Below, piece after piece: positions 16,992-25,751 of a stretch of DNA of 64,000 nucleotides. The stretch's first letter is position 1, and each line of letters begins with the position of its first letter. A model generated the notes under the pieces. That model did not search any database. It had not been told where the DNA came from and saw only the letters and a program-made list of their open reading frames with translations. Both the position numbers and the translations under genes were made by a program. This DNA is from Gracilimonas sp017641085 (GTDB lineage Bacteria > Bacteroidota > Rhodothermia > Balneolales > Balneolaceae): the NCBI RefSeq assembly GCF_046115515.1, contig NZ_CP175953.1; one strand, 5' to 3'.

Positions 16992-17927
16992 TCAGGAGTT
17001 CGCTTTTTTATATAGCCGATATAGAATAGATCCCGATTGTTTAATTAACCTGGAGACAAGCTCAAACTCAGTGGATGAAAACAGCACCGACCGTTTCATT
17101 AGCAGTATGCCAAACATAGGGGCATCAGCCGGAACGTTCATATTATTCATTAACAGCTCCCGCTCACTTATCGCAAACAACGGTACCGTAATTTCTGCAG
17201 GCAGATCTTCTTTCTTGGAGAAATCCACAAAAAAGCCTTGCTCATCATTAAACACATGATTGCTCATGTAGGCTTCTTTGGATTCTTTAAGGAGCTCAAA
17301 GCTCTTCTGCCCGCTTATATCGGTAACGTTATCCGGTTTTATTGAATTTTTAGACTCCATAAATAATAATTTGGATTGGTCATCGTGTACCATCCAGAAG
17401 CCGGTAAATTTATTCGTAATGATTTCATTCAATCCATTACCCAGCGTTTTAACTGTATCAGAAAACGAACCGGAAATGGCCGTCTCCATCAACTTCATAA
17501 CCAGCCGGTCTTTCTTTTTAGACTGATCTTCGTCCAGCCCGGTTATGCGTATATCCGTCACAATCTTCATTCGGATTATTTCGAGCACCCGTTCGCGGTC
17601 GTTATTCAAAAGTTCTTTTTTGATGAAATCAGCCGCACCCAAATCATAGGCTTTCTGCTCTTTCTCAACCGTTGGCAGGTTCGTCATTATTAAAACGGGA
17701 ATTTTCTTCTTCTTCTCATCCAACCGAATAGACTCCAAAAATTCGAGCCCTGAAATTCCCGGCATATGGATATCTGAAAGAATAAGATTGACATCTTTTT
17801 CAGATAAAATATCAATGGCTTCCTGCACATTGTGCGCATTTAAAACAGTAAACTCGTTCTTAAGCAGGTTTTTGATCATGAAATGAATCGGTTCATCATC
17901 ATCAATAACTAAAACCTTGTAATTCAT
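16992..17927 (-). CDS. Response regulator with C-terminal GAF-like domain
   Basis: This 311-residue protein starts with a CheY-like receiver: acidic residues Asp10-Asp12, phospho-acceptor Asp52 (LSDIHMPG), Thr82 and Lys103. Residues 135-310 look like a GAF-type sensor fold, with no DNA-binding, GGDEF or kinase motif. Such proteins usually pass a phosphorylation signal by protein contact. It sits between the hybrid kinase genes and the glycosyltransferases and has only 9-12 bases to each side, which suggests it controls polysaccharide production post-translationally (inference). Confidence 0.8.
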   Translation of the reverse strand: MNYKVLVIDDDEPIHFMIKNLLKNEFTVLNAHNVQEAIDILSEKDVNLILSDIHMPGISGLEFLESIRLDEKKKKIPVLIMTNLPTVEKEQKAYDLGAADFIKKELLNNDRERVLEIIRMKIVTDIRITGLDEDQSKKKDRLVMKLMETAISGSFSDTVKTLGNGLNEIITNKFTGFWMVHDDQSKLLFMESKNSIKPDNVTDISGQKSFELLKESKEAYMSNHVFNDEQGFFVDFSKKEDLPAEITVPLFAISERELLMNNMNVPADAPMFGILLMKRSVLFSSTEFELVSRLIKQSGSILYRLYKKANS

Positions 17928-17939
17928 AGACTTTCTAAT

Positions 17940-18509
17940 TTATGCTAACTTTTCTTCTAAAGGTAAACTAATAAAAAACGTGGTGCCCTTATCCAATTCA
18001 GACTCAACCCAGATCTTTCCTTCATGCAGTTCAACATATAACTGTACAATATCTAAACCAAGTCCGGTTCCAACCTCACCATTGGTTCCATTTCGGGAAG
18101 GTTTATCGGGATTAGTGAATAAATCTTCTTGTAATTTCTCAGGGATCCCAATACCGGTGTCCTGCACTCTGATTTCCAAGCTGCCATTATTCTGGATTGC
18201 ATGAACGACAACTTCTCCCCCTGAAGGAGTAAATTTCAGTGCATTCGAAACCAGGTTGTTGACGGCTATTTCTAATTTATTTTGATCAGCATCCAACTTA
18301 ATTCCGGCCGGACTAACAGAATAATCCAGCTTTACGTTTTTAACCACCGACTTTGCCCTGTTCATGGAAACTACACGCTCAAATAATTCCGTAATTGACA
18401 CGGTTGAATATTCCAGTTCTTCAGGCTCAATTTTCTTTGACTCCCGGTCAAGGACTTCCCTCACCAAATTCAAAAGATTGGTTCCACTTTCTTCAATTAC
18501 AGAAAGCAT
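17940..18509 (-). CDS. Histidine kinase ATPase half (downstream part of a split gene)
   Basis: This 189-residue frame begins at an ATG ten bases after the stop of the preceding frame and in the same reading frame. It contains the second helix of the histidine kinase dimerisation domain (IEESGTNLLNLVREVLD) and a full HATPase_c domain: N box VNNLVSNALKFTP, G1 box RVQDTGIGIP, G2 box GTGLGLDIVQLYVELHEGKIWVES. The H-box histidine is missing because it lies in the upstream half. Either this is the tail of a gene broken by a nonsense mutation, or the halves are translated separately by re-initiation and associate. Confidence 0.75.
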   Translation of the reverse strand: MLSVIEESGTNLLNLVREVLDRESKKIEPEELEYSTVSITELFERVVSMNRAKSVVKNVKLDYSVSPAGIKLDADQNKLEIAVNNLVSNALKFTPSGGEVVVHAIQNNGSLEIRVQDTGIGIPEKLQEDLFTNPDKPSRNGTNGEVGTGLGLDIVQLYVELHEGKIWVESELDKGTTFFISLPLEEKLA

Positions 18510-18518
18510 TTGGGTTTG

Positions 18519-19082
18519 TTACTCGGCTGTAATCTTATTGCTGTCCCTCATCAGTTTTACCAGCCCGATTATTCCGGTGAGTGGATTCTTTATATCGTGG
18601 CTTACCGTTCGTACCAAATCATCCTTTTTTTGGTTCAGCCTGCTCAACTCAATTTCACGTTCTCTTAAAATTTTTATGCGTTCATTAAGCTGCTTTTGAA
18701 GGGAGCGAATTTGCAGGTGTGTCTTAATTCTGGCCAGGGTTTCTTCTTTCTGAAAGGGCTTGGTAATGTAGTCCACCCCACCATATTTAAATCCCTGTAC
18801 TTTATCTTCGGTATCTGATAGCGAGCTTAAAAATATAACCGGAGTATCTTCAAGCAGCTGATTTGATTTAATTCGCTTGACCACTTCAAATCCGCTGATG
18901 TCGGGCATCATGATATCGAGCAAAATTAAGTCCGGCTCATGTTTTTTTGCCAACTCTATAGCTTCATGTCCGTTTGAGGCTTCAATATATTCATAGCCCT
19001 CTTTCGTCAGTACATGAGATAGCAGACGAAGGTTGGCAGGCGTATCATCTACAATTAAGATTAAACTTTCTTTTGGCTTCAA
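18519..19082 (-). CDS. Receiver domain plus first histidine-kinase helix (upstream part of a split gene)
   Basis: This 187-residue frame has a receiver domain (Asp12-Asp13, phospho-acceptor Asp56 in LLDIMMPD, Lys108), a coiled linker (residues 125-155) and the H-box SHDIKNPLTGIIGL with His162, then stops at ...NKITAE. The start must be the TTG at 19082, because an in-frame TAG is two codons upstream. REC-HisKA-HATPase proteins are common in this phylum, but here the stop falls in the loop between the two dimerisation helices. It heads the operon that ends with the Pel-like genes. Confidence 0.78.
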   Translation of the reverse strand: MKPKESLILIVDDTPANLRLLSHVLTKEGYEYIEASNGHEAIELAKKHEPDLILLDIMMPDISGFEVVKRIKSNQLLEDTPVIFLSSLSDTEDKVQGFKYGGVDYITKPFQKEETLARIKTHLQIRSLQKQLNERIKILREREIELSRLNQKKDDLVRTVSHDIKNPLTGIIGLVKLMRDSNKITAE

Positions 19083-19193
19083 GTGCTAACTTTTTTTGGG
19101 TTGAAACTGCCTTCACTAAAGAACAACATTTTGCTGAAAAGGTAGGCAGATTGAGAAAACCTTACTAATTAATTTACTTTATAAATATAACGG

Positions 19194-19223
19194 AAAAAGG
19201 CCTTCTGAATTAAAGAAGGCCTT
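19194..19223 (-). terminator. Rho-independent terminator of the PspC gene
   Basis: A ten-base perfect stem (19197-19206 with 19214-19223, loop 19207-19213) is followed on the minus strand by a short T run. It lies downstream of the PspC gene and just upstream of the promoter region of the kinase/Pel operon, separating the two transcripts. Confidence 0.75.
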
Positions 19224-19298
19224 GAGGAAATAACAAATAAAGTTGTGTTTTTTCAGCACTCAAAAGAAAAGTATCTGAGCGGAATAAATGAGGCTAAA

Positions 19299-20021
19299 TT
19301 AGTAATCGAAGTCGTCCATCATTTCCACCGGCTCTTTAGGCATCGCCAAAGAAAGGCCGAAATAGACTAAAAGACTGGCGCCCCATCCCATGAAAAATGC
19401 TGCTACAAAAATAAACCGTACAACGGTAGCGCTGATACCAAAATACTTCGCCAGTCCTCCGCACACACCGGCCCATTTTTTATCAGACCTGGATTTCATC
19501 AACCTTTTAGAGTGACGGTATCCATAGCTGTCGATACCGCTGTATGATGTACTCTTACCGGATGATGATTTTGAATCGAGGGCGTTATTCAATTTAGCAT
19601 TTGAGGAATAGGAACTTGATTCTGAACCGGGAATATCTGTATAAGAGCCTGAAGAGGCTGCCTTGGCCTTCTTTCTGGCCTTCTTAATTTTACGTGCTCT
19701 TTTTCGGTCACCAACAAAGAATCCAAAGCCTACCAGGGTAATCAAAGCTCCACCAATAATGGGTAAGCCAACGATAGCATCACTAACAAAATTTGCGAGA
19801 CCTTCGCCAATCGGTAACCCAACCCACTGCACCATAAAAGTAATAGCTAAAAACAACATTACCATGCCTGAGATGGTGGCAATATTCCAAATGCTTTTGC
19901 CTGTGTCTTTTTCCTCTTCTTTAAGGAATTCCTGCATGGTTGAGTTTAACTCAAAATCGTTAAACTCCAAAGATGCGGTACCGGTTCTTGATGCTTGCTT
20001 TGTTCTAATTTTATCAGCCAT
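19299..20021 (-). CDS. PspC-domain membrane protein
   Basis: This 240-residue protein has two membrane helices near residues 48-65 and 82-102, a long Lys/Arg- and Ser-rich linker (about 105-170), and a C-terminal PspC domain (about 172-230). The PspC signature is visible as KKWAGVCGGLAKYFGI followed by a hydrophobic hairpin. PspC proteins are envelope-stress components in proteobacteria; in Bacteroidota their role is less clear. It has its own terminator. The N-terminal two-helix part is not typical of PspC alone and makes this a fusion with an undefined membrane domain. Confidence 0.85.
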   Translation of the reverse strand: MADKIRTKQASRTGTASLEFNDFELNSTMQEFLKEEEKDTGKSIWNIATISGMVMLFLAITFMVQWVGLPIGEGLANFVSDAIVGLPIIGGALITLVGFGFFVGDRKRARKIKKARKKAKAASSGSYTDIPGSESSSYSSNAKLNNALDSKSSSGKSTSYSGIDSYGYRHSKRLMKSRSDKKWAGVCGGLAKYFGISATVVRFIFVAAFFMGWGASLLVYFGLSLAMPKEPVEMMDDFDY

Positions 20022-20066
20022 AATATTTTTTCCTCCGTTGTGCCCTACGGCTAAATTAGCGCATTG

Positions 20067-20642
20067 TTACGCGAAAATCACTTCCTCTTCCGAAATTATC
20101 ACATCCAATTTTTCGTCAAATTCTTCGATGGGTATTTCATCAAACAGAAAGGCATCAAACACTAAGCCTACTTTTATAGCTTTGGCTTCTTTTAAAAAAC
20201 GATCATAAAACCCCTTGCCATATCCCAGCCTGTTTCCGGCTCGGTCTGCAGCAGCCATGGGTACAATAATAAGCTCAAGCTCCTTCACATTTACCGGAGT
20301 AATATGCTTTGGCTCTTCTACTCCCCATTTGTTTTTTTTCAGGTCAGAAAGAGAGCGAATCTCCGAGTGGGTTAAACTCCTGTCTTCGAAATTGGTGACT
20401 GGAACTACGGCTCTCTTGTCTCCATTTAAAATATCTTCGAGTAAGCCATCGGTGTAAACTTCCCGCCGCTGGTTCATAGATATATAGGTATGAACCGTTT
20501 TAGCTTCTTTGAAGTAGTCAGCATTTGTAAGTGAAGAGATAATCTGATCTGATTTATTCTTCCATTCCCTGTCAGGAATCTGCAGTCTTTCAGCTAATAC
20601 TTTTTCCCTTAAATCCTGCTTTTGTTGGGAAATGGAGCTCAT
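20067..20642 (-). CDS. 5-formyltetrahydrofolate cyclo-ligase
   Basis: This 191-residue enzyme uses ATP to convert 5-formyl-THF to 5,10-methenyl-THF in folate recycling. The family's C-terminal signature is clear: IIVPMAAADRAGNRLGYGKG followed by FYDRFL; the usual third residue of the P-x-x-A-x-D motif is preserved. The N-terminal segment KQDLREKVLAER carries the expected conserved basic residues. Its ATG overlaps the bshC stop codon (ATGA), so the two genes are translationally coupled. Confidence 0.92.
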   Translation of the reverse strand: MSSISQQKQDLREKVLAERLQIPDREWKNKSDQIISSLTNADYFKEAKTVHTYISMNQRREVYTDGLLEDILNGDKRAVVPVTNFEDRSLTHSEIRSLSDLKKNKWGVEEPKHITPVNVKELELIIVPMAAADRAGNRLGYGKGFYDRFLKEAKAIKVGLVFDAFLFDEIPIEEFDEKLDVIISEEEVIFA

Positions 20643-22252
20643 AATTCAATCAGGTGATGTTTAGTCAGATCCAACCCTTCTTTCTCAATTTCAGCAAGCA
20701 GTTCGTTCCAAATATCCACCCCATACTTATTCATAAAGTACACCGGGGAAACTGCTCGTTCCTGTAATCCTCCATCGGGGAATAAATTCACTTTGATCTT
20801 CTCAATACGGTTTAGCTGAATTTCTTCCTGCTTTTTGATGGAGCGATATACGCGGCCTTTCAGTTTATCAAGCTCATTGCCAAATCCTGCTACCGTTTTA
20901 CCGACCATGCCATCCAAAGTTGGGTCGATCTCATTTATAACTTGAAGGGGTTCTTCGGCCGAATCTTCCAGCTTTTGCTTCCAATCTCCGAATACCTGCT
21001 CAATATCAACGGTATCAGTTTGTTCGATAAACTCGGATTCGAGGTCTTCAATGCGCTTGCCATACTCACAAAAACTAAAGGGTAACTTTTCCACGATTCT
21101 CGAAATTCCGGACTCAATAATGGTGGCGCTGAATCTTGGAAAAATGGGAGGCATCTGCAGATCGAAGTGTCTATAAAAGTCTTTCATTTGCCCATAGTAG
21201 GCCAATTCACCGGGTCCGGCTACATACCCAAGAGTTGGTAATAGCATATCCTGAATTACCGGGCGAAGAAAAACATTAGGAGAGAATTTTTCCGGGCTAC
21301 TCTGGATTTTTTCGATGAGTTCTTCCTGGGTCCAGTTTTTCTCACCGGCCCTCCACCCTTTCCCTTCCCGGTTAAGCTTTTGTCTGCCTTCAGTCTCAGA
21401 TAGGTAAAACAAGTTGGAATCACCATTCATCACCTGTCGATGAAAATCATTCTCGAGTTCCGAACTTTTTTTCTCTATGGCTTCATAAATCGAATCCGCT
21501 TTCGATATGCTGGCAGAGAATTGGTCGACCAACAGGTTTTTAACAGGGGCAAAATTACTCCCCGCAATCAGCAGGCCTTCTTCAGCAAACCACTGGTTTA
21601 TTAATCCGGCAAATGCCCGGGAGTGGGTTTTCCCTTCCCGATAGTGTTCATCTATTTGGCTCCAAAGAGCTTCCGAAAAGTCTGTATCAAAAAGTTCTTC
21701 CTTAATTTTTGATTTCAATTCTTCAATCTGCCCGGTAACCAATTCATCAGAAACCGGCTTTCCGCTACCCTCTTCATTTAAATGAATTTTTGTAAAGTCT
21801 TTTCTGCCGGTTATGCCTGTCCACGCTATTTCTTCAAAATCATGATCTTCATCAGCCAGCCAAAATACAGGGACAACGGGCCGGCCTAATTTTTCCTGAT
21901 AACTTCGGGCAAGCAGAATAGCCGCCATTGTTTTATAAATGGTGAACATAGGTCCACCTAAAATGCCCAACTGCTGGCCGGTCACTACAACAAGTGCATC
22001 TTCTTTACCGAGTTTCTTCAGCTGATTGGTTTGAGAAGAGGAAATACCGAGTTCATCATGATATTCTCTCAGTGCCTCTATATAAGCGTCTTTATATCGT
22101 GCTCCAGAAAGGGCTTCTGCTCTTCTTTCAATGTCAGCTTCATCCAGAGGATTAAACTCATAAAATGAACTGAGCTTATCGTAATCGTTTAGGTAGGTTG
22201 TGAATAGCTTTGAGTAAGACAGTTCGGTAAACGAACATCCAGATAGGTCCAA
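20639..22252 (-). CDS. bshC: Bacillithiol biosynthesis cysteine-adding enzyme
   Basis: The 537-residue protein matches BshC in length and motifs: VVTGQQLGILGGPMFTIYK near residues 89-107, VPVFWLADEDHDFEEI near 126-141, and a downstream FLRPVIQDMLLPTLGYVAGPGE segment followed by a coiled C terminus. BshC adds cysteine to glucosaminyl-malate, the last step of bacillithiol synthesis, so this organism probably uses bacillithiol as its low-molecular-weight thiol. It starts three bases after the bifunctional nuclease gene and overlaps the cyclo-ligase gene. Confidence 0.95.
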   Translation of the reverse strand: MDLSGCSFTELSYSKLFTTYLNDYDKLSSFYEFNPLDEADIERRAEALSGARYKDAYIEALREYHDELGISSSQTNQLKKLGKEDALVVVTGQQLGILGGPMFTIYKTMAAILLARSYQEKLGRPVVPVFWLADEDHDFEEIAWTGITGRKDFTKIHLNEEGSGKPVSDELVTGQIEELKSKIKEELFDTDFSEALWSQIDEHYREGKTHSRAFAGLINQWFAEEGLLIAGSNFAPVKNLLVDQFSASISKADSIYEAIEKKSSELENDFHRQVMNGDSNLFYLSETEGRQKLNREGKGWRAGEKNWTQEELIEKIQSSPEKFSPNVFLRPVIQDMLLPTLGYVAGPGELAYYGQMKDFYRHFDLQMPPIFPRFSATIIESGISRIVEKLPFSFCEYGKRIEDLESEFIEQTDTVDIEQVFGDWKQKLEDSAEEPLQVINEIDPTLDGMVGKTVAGFGNELDKLKGRVYRSIKKQEEIQLNRIEKIKVNLFPDGGLQERAVSPVYFMNKYGVDIWNELLAEIEKEGLDLTKHHLIEL

Positions 22253-22255
22253 AAT

Positions 22256-22834
22256 TTATCCTTTCATTTTAGAAATGCGGTCCCGAATCTTGGCCGCTTT
22301 CTCGTAATTTTCGGTTTCAATAGCTGTTTGAAGCTCTTTTTCCAACTTTTCGAGTTGGGTTAATTCTTTTTGCCCGGGTGCAGGATCATCGCTTTTGAGT
22401 GCTTCTTCGAGGGTTTGGCTTTCCGGTTCTGTACTGATCCCGGCTTCCTTCAACACCTCGTCATTCACATAGATAGGTGCGTTAAAGCGCACTGCTAATG
22501 CAATGGCATCACTCGGTCGGGCATCCAGCTCTACCAGCTGATTCTCACGCTCAAATATAATTTGCGCATAAAAGGTTCCTTCTGATAAATCATTAATGAA
22601 GACCTGCTTCACTTGCGTGTCGAAGCTTAAAAAGAAGTTCTTCAACAAGTCGTGAGTCATTGGTCGGGGTGGCTTAATGTTTTCGAGCTCAAGAGCAATA
22701 GCCTGAGCTTCGAACGAACCAATGATGATGGGGAGTCTTTGATTTCCTTCCGCTTCTGTTAAGATTAAAGCGTACGCGCCTCCACTGCTCGGGCTTGTTG
22801 AGAGTCCCAGAATTTCCATTAATACTTTACTCAA
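22256..22834 (-). CDS. Bifunctional nuclease (DUF151) with UVR motif
   Basis: This 192-residue protein has a DUF151/BFN domain (residues 1-130), shown by LPIIIGSFEAQAIALELE, RPMTHDLL and the LDARPSDAIALAVRFNAPIYV segment. A short C-terminal UVR motif (about 155-190) shows the pattern LEKELQTAIETENYEKAAKIRD. Members cleave nucleic acids in vitro. It is the first gene of a minus-strand operon with bshC and the cyclo-ligase and is divergent from nuoA; the 190-bp gap in between is AT-rich and probably holds both promoters. Confidence 0.9.
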   Translation of the reverse strand: MSKVLMEILGLSTSPSSGGAYALILTEAEGNQRLPIIIGSFEAQAIALELENIKPPRPMTHDLLKNFFLSFDTQVKQVFINDLSEGTFYAQIIFERENQLVELDARPSDAIALAVRFNAPIYVNDEVLKEAGISTEPESQTLEEALKSDDPAPGQKELTQLEKLEKELQTAIETENYEKAAKIRDRISKMKG

Positions 22835-23072
22835 ATCTACACCTTTTATATGCTTTTGTAGGTTGGCTTTAGAAGGTAACGAATTTTAGTTAAGTCTTAA
22901 ACCTGCTCATTTATTAATGCAACTTTAATCAATCTTGAAAAGTTTAGCCAAAATTCAATCTTTTTTCTTCCATAAAAATTCAAATAAAGCCTATATTCTC
23001 GCCCAATTTCGTTGACATTGCGAAACATTGAGGGTAACTTTTCAGCCCGTTAACCGAGAACATTTCAGATAT

Positions 23073-23447
23073 ATGCTCGAAAATTATTTTCCGATTTTAA
23101 TTGTAGGTATCGTTGCCTTAATTCTGGCAGCTGCTTTTCTGATCCTATCTAAAATATTAGGGCCATTTCGTCCTAATAAGAACAAGTTAGATCCTTACGA
23201 AAGTGGAATGGATCCGGTCGGGGAAGCCAAAGACCGCTATTCTATCAGCTTCTACCTGGTAGCGATGGAATTTATTGTATTCGACCTTGAAGTCATTTTC
23301 ATATATCCGTGGGCGGTTCGGTATTTAGAATTTGGCGTAGGAACGTTCATGGCTATGATGCTATTTATTGTAATACTATTCGTCGGACTTCTCTATACCC
23401 TGAAGAAAGGCACCTTAGACTGGGACTTAAATCATTTTAAAGCTTAA
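23073..23447 (+). CDS. nuoA: NADH-quinone oxidoreductase subunit A
   Basis: This 124-residue membrane subunit has three helices and the family core PYESGMDPVGEAKDRYSISFYLVAMEFIVFDLEV. The ATG at 23073 is chosen over a TTG at 23028, because the extra 15 residues are hydrophilic and do not fit the family N terminus. It is the first gene of a nuoA-H operon. Complex I passes electrons from NADH to quinone and pumps protons; NuoA lies in the membrane arm near the quinone site. Confidence 0.95.
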   Translation: MLENYFPILIVGIVALILAAAFLILSKILGPFRPNKNKLDPYESGMDPVGEAKDRYSISFYLVAMEFIVFDLEVIFIYPWAVRYLEFGVGTFMAMMLFIVILFVGLLYTLKKGTLDWDLNHFKA

Positions 23448-23455
23448 TAACTACC

Positions 23456-23938
23456 ATGGGAATCGAATCAGCACTTGGTGAAGGTTTTTTTACAACTAAA
23501 ATTGATGCGCTCACAAACTGGGCCCGGGCCAATGCCGCCTGGCCGATGCCAATGGGTTTAGCCTGTTGCGCTATCGAAATGATGGCCTTTGCCGGCCCGC
23601 GTTATGACGCCTCCCGATTCGGTTCGGAGGTAATGCGCTTTTCTCCCCGGCAAAGTGATGTTATGATTGTGGCTGGATGGTCCACCTATAAAATGTCGCA
23701 CGCTATTCGCCGTATCTGGGATCAAATGCCCGATCCAAAATGGTGTATCGCTATGGGTGCTTGTGCATCAACTGGTGGAATGCACCGCTGCTATGGTGTG
23801 GTTCAGGGAGTTGATAATTACCTTCCGGTTGACGCTTACGTTTCCGGTTGCCCTCCCCGCCCCGATGCCCTGCTTCATGCACTGATGAAGATACAGGACA
23901 AAATTAAAACTGAGCACTCTGTTTTATTAGACACTTAA
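23456..23938 (+). CDS. nuoB: NADH-quinone oxidoreductase subunit B
   Basis: This 160-residue subunit carries the N2 [4Fe-4S] cluster site: adjacent cysteines in GLACCAIEMM, a Cys in MGACASTGGMH and one in SGCPPRPDALLHAL. It begins eight bases after nuoA. It lies at the interface of the hydrophilic arm with the membrane. Confidence 0.97.
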   Translation: MGIESALGEGFFTTKIDALTNWARANAAWPMPMGLACCAIEMMAFAGPRYDASRFGSEVMRFSPRQSDVMIVAGWSTYKMSHAIRRIWDQMPDPKWCIAMGACASTGGMHRCYGVVQGVDNYLPVDAYVSGCPPRPDALLHALMKIQDKIKTEHSVLLDT

Positions 23939-23942
23939 GATT

Positions 23943-24455
23943 ATGAGTTTAGACTTGAACAAAACGGAACAAGGCGTTGTAGATGGCCTTTCTTCTGATT
24001 TTTCCGAGGACTTGATTGAAGTTTATCAGTCCTGTGGTCATACCTACATCCGGGTTGAAGAAGAAAACATTATAGACATTCTGAAATACCTGAAGGAAAA
24101 GCACCACTTTATTTTCTTGTGTGATATTATCGGAACCGACCGGTACACATCTGACGAGCGGTTTGAAGTTATTTACAACATCATGAATCTTCGAACTCAG
24201 GATCGAATGTTTGTGAAGATCAGAGTAGAAGAAGAAAATCCTCAGGTTCCAACCGCCACTTCTCTTTGGACCTCCGCCGGCTGGTTTGAACGTGAAATTT
24301 ACGATATGTACGGTGTTCGTTTTGAAGGGCATCCTGATCACAGACGTATGTATATGCCGGAAGATTTTGAATACTTCCCGCTTAGAAAAGAATTTCCGCT
24401 GTTGGGTATCCCCGGTTCTATCGAACTGCCTAACACAACCCCAGATACGGAGTAA
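23943..24455 (+). CDS. nuoC: NADH-quinone oxidoreductase subunit C
   Basis: This 170-residue subunit of the peripheral arm shows the 30-kDa subunit signature: SAGWFEREIYDMYGV with FEGHPDHRRMYMPEDFEYFPLRKEFPLLG after it. It starts four bases after nuoB. The C and D subunits are separate genes here, not fused as in Escherichia coli. Confidence 0.97.
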   Translation: MSLDLNKTEQGVVDGLSSDFSEDLIEVYQSCGHTYIRVEEENIIDILKYLKEKHHFIFLCDIIGTDRYTSDERFEVIYNIMNLRTQDRMFVKIRVEEENPQVPTATSLWTSAGWFEREIYDMYGVRFEGHPDHRRMYMPEDFEYFPLRKEFPLLGIPGSIELPNTTPDTE

Positions 24456-24458
24456 GGC

Positions 24459-25751
24459 ATGAAACTCAAAGACATTAACAGTAAGGTAGATCCTAAGTTT
24501 TTTAAGGAGCACCAGCGAGGCATATATAAAAGCCTTGAGGATAAGCACACTACCATTGAAGAGATTGACAGCGAAGACCCGCTGAATTCCAAAATGATTT
24601 TGAATATGGGTCCGCAGCATCCGGCTACACACGGGGTGTTGCGTCTTATCCTTCAGCTGAGGGGTGAATTGATTGAAAAAACCAAGATTGACATTGGGTA
24701 CCTGCACCGTGGTGTAGAAAAGATTGCTGAGAATAAGACATACCAGGAATTCATGCCTTACACCGACCGCATGGATTACCTATCTCCTTACAGCAATAAC
24801 GTAGCTTTATGTACCGCTGTTGAGAAACTGGCTGATGTTGAAGTACCCGAACGTGCTCAATACATTCGCATGATTTGTTGTGAATTGGCTCGTATCTCCT
24901 CTCACCTGTTATGGTTAGGTACCATGGTGATGGATGCCGGTGCCATCTCATTTTTCATCTGGACCTTCCGTGAACGTGAAAAAATCTATGACATTTTTGA
25001 TGAAGTAGCCGGGCACCGTTTTACGGTTTCTCACTCCAGAATTGGGGGTGTGGCGAACGATCTTACCGATGATGCCGTAGCACGTATTAAGGAGTTTGTA
25101 GAGAAATTCCCTCAGGAACTTAAAGACTGGCATGGACTTTTAGACCGTAACCGAATTTTTATTGAAAGAAACCAGGATGTTGGGATCCTTCAAACCAAGA
25201 ATGCTCTAGACCTTGGTGCTACCGGTCCGGTTCTAAGAGCTTCGGGGTATGCTGTTGACCAGCGAATTATTAATCCCTATCTGAAGTATGATGAGGTAGA
25301 TTTTGAAGTACCAACCCGCCTTGAGGGTGATAATCTTGCCCGATACTTTGTCAGAATGGAAGAGATGGGTGAAAGTATTAAGATTATTCAGCAGTGCTTT
25401 GATAAGATGCCAAAAGGCCCGGTTAGAACCAATAACGCCAAGCAGGCCTACCCTTCCAAAGACGAAGTTTACTATTCCATGGAGGGAATGATTCATGATT
25501 TCATGATGACGGACACCGGTATTTGTCCACCGGCTGGTAAAGAAGTTTACCATGCGGTAGAATCCCCTAAAGGAGAACTTGGCTACTTTATTCAAAGCGA
25601 TGGAACCGGACATCCATGGAGATTAAAAGTTAATGCCCCTTCCCTCAGAAACCTTCAGGTGCTGGAGCATATTCTGGATGGCGAGATGGTGGCTGACACG
25701 GTTGTTATAATCGGAGGAATTGATCCTGTAATGGGAGAAGCAGATAAATAA
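24459..25751 (+). CDS. nuoD: NADH-quinone oxidoreductase subunit D
   Basis: This 430-residue (49-kDa type) subunit begins with about 45 extra residues before the conserved MGPQHPATHGVLRL motif. It then shows HRGVEKIAE, PYTDRMDYLSP and, near the end, GIDPVMGEADK, in which the last residues match the usual GSIDPVLGEVDR ending. It forms the quinone-reducing chamber with NuoB. Its stop is immediately followed by the nuoE start. Confidence 0.97.
   Translation: MKLKDINSKVDPKFFKEHQRGIYKSLEDKHTTIEEIDSEDPLNSKMILNMGPQHPATHGVLRLILQLRGELIEKTKIDIGYLHRGVEKIAENKTYQEFMPYTDRMDYLSPYSNNVALCTAVEKLADVEVPERAQYIRMICCELARISSHLLWLGTMVMDAGAISFFIWTFREREKIYDIFDEVAGHRFTVSHSRIGGVANDLTDDAVARIKEFVEKFPQELKDWHGLLDRNRIFIERNQDVGILQTKNALDLGATGPVLRASGYAVDQRIINPYLKYDEVDFEVPTRLEGDNLARYFVRMEEMGESIKIIQQCFDKMPKGPVRTNNAKQAYPSKDEVYYSMEGMIHDFMMTDTGICPPAGKEVYHAVESPKGELGYFIQSDGTGHPWRLKVNAPSLRNLQVLEHILDGEMVADTVVIIGGIDPVMGEADK

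Larger units (their letters stand above)
17940..19082 (-). pseudogene. Composite REC-histidine kinase interrupted by an in-frame TAA
   Basis: The two preceding frames are in the same phase on the minus strand, and the only interruption is the TAA at 18519-18521, followed by three sense codons and then the ATG at 18509. Restoring that codon, for example to CAA or GAA, gives a continuous 380-residue receiver-HisKA-HATPase kinase. It may be a recent nonsense mutation, a sequencing error, or a working split kinase. Confidence 0.6.

Noticed and set aside
23949..24707. A 252-codon minus-strand open frame over nuoC and nuoD
   Set aside because: It is fully antisense to two certain nuo genes, has biased and low-complexity composition and no ribosome-binding site.
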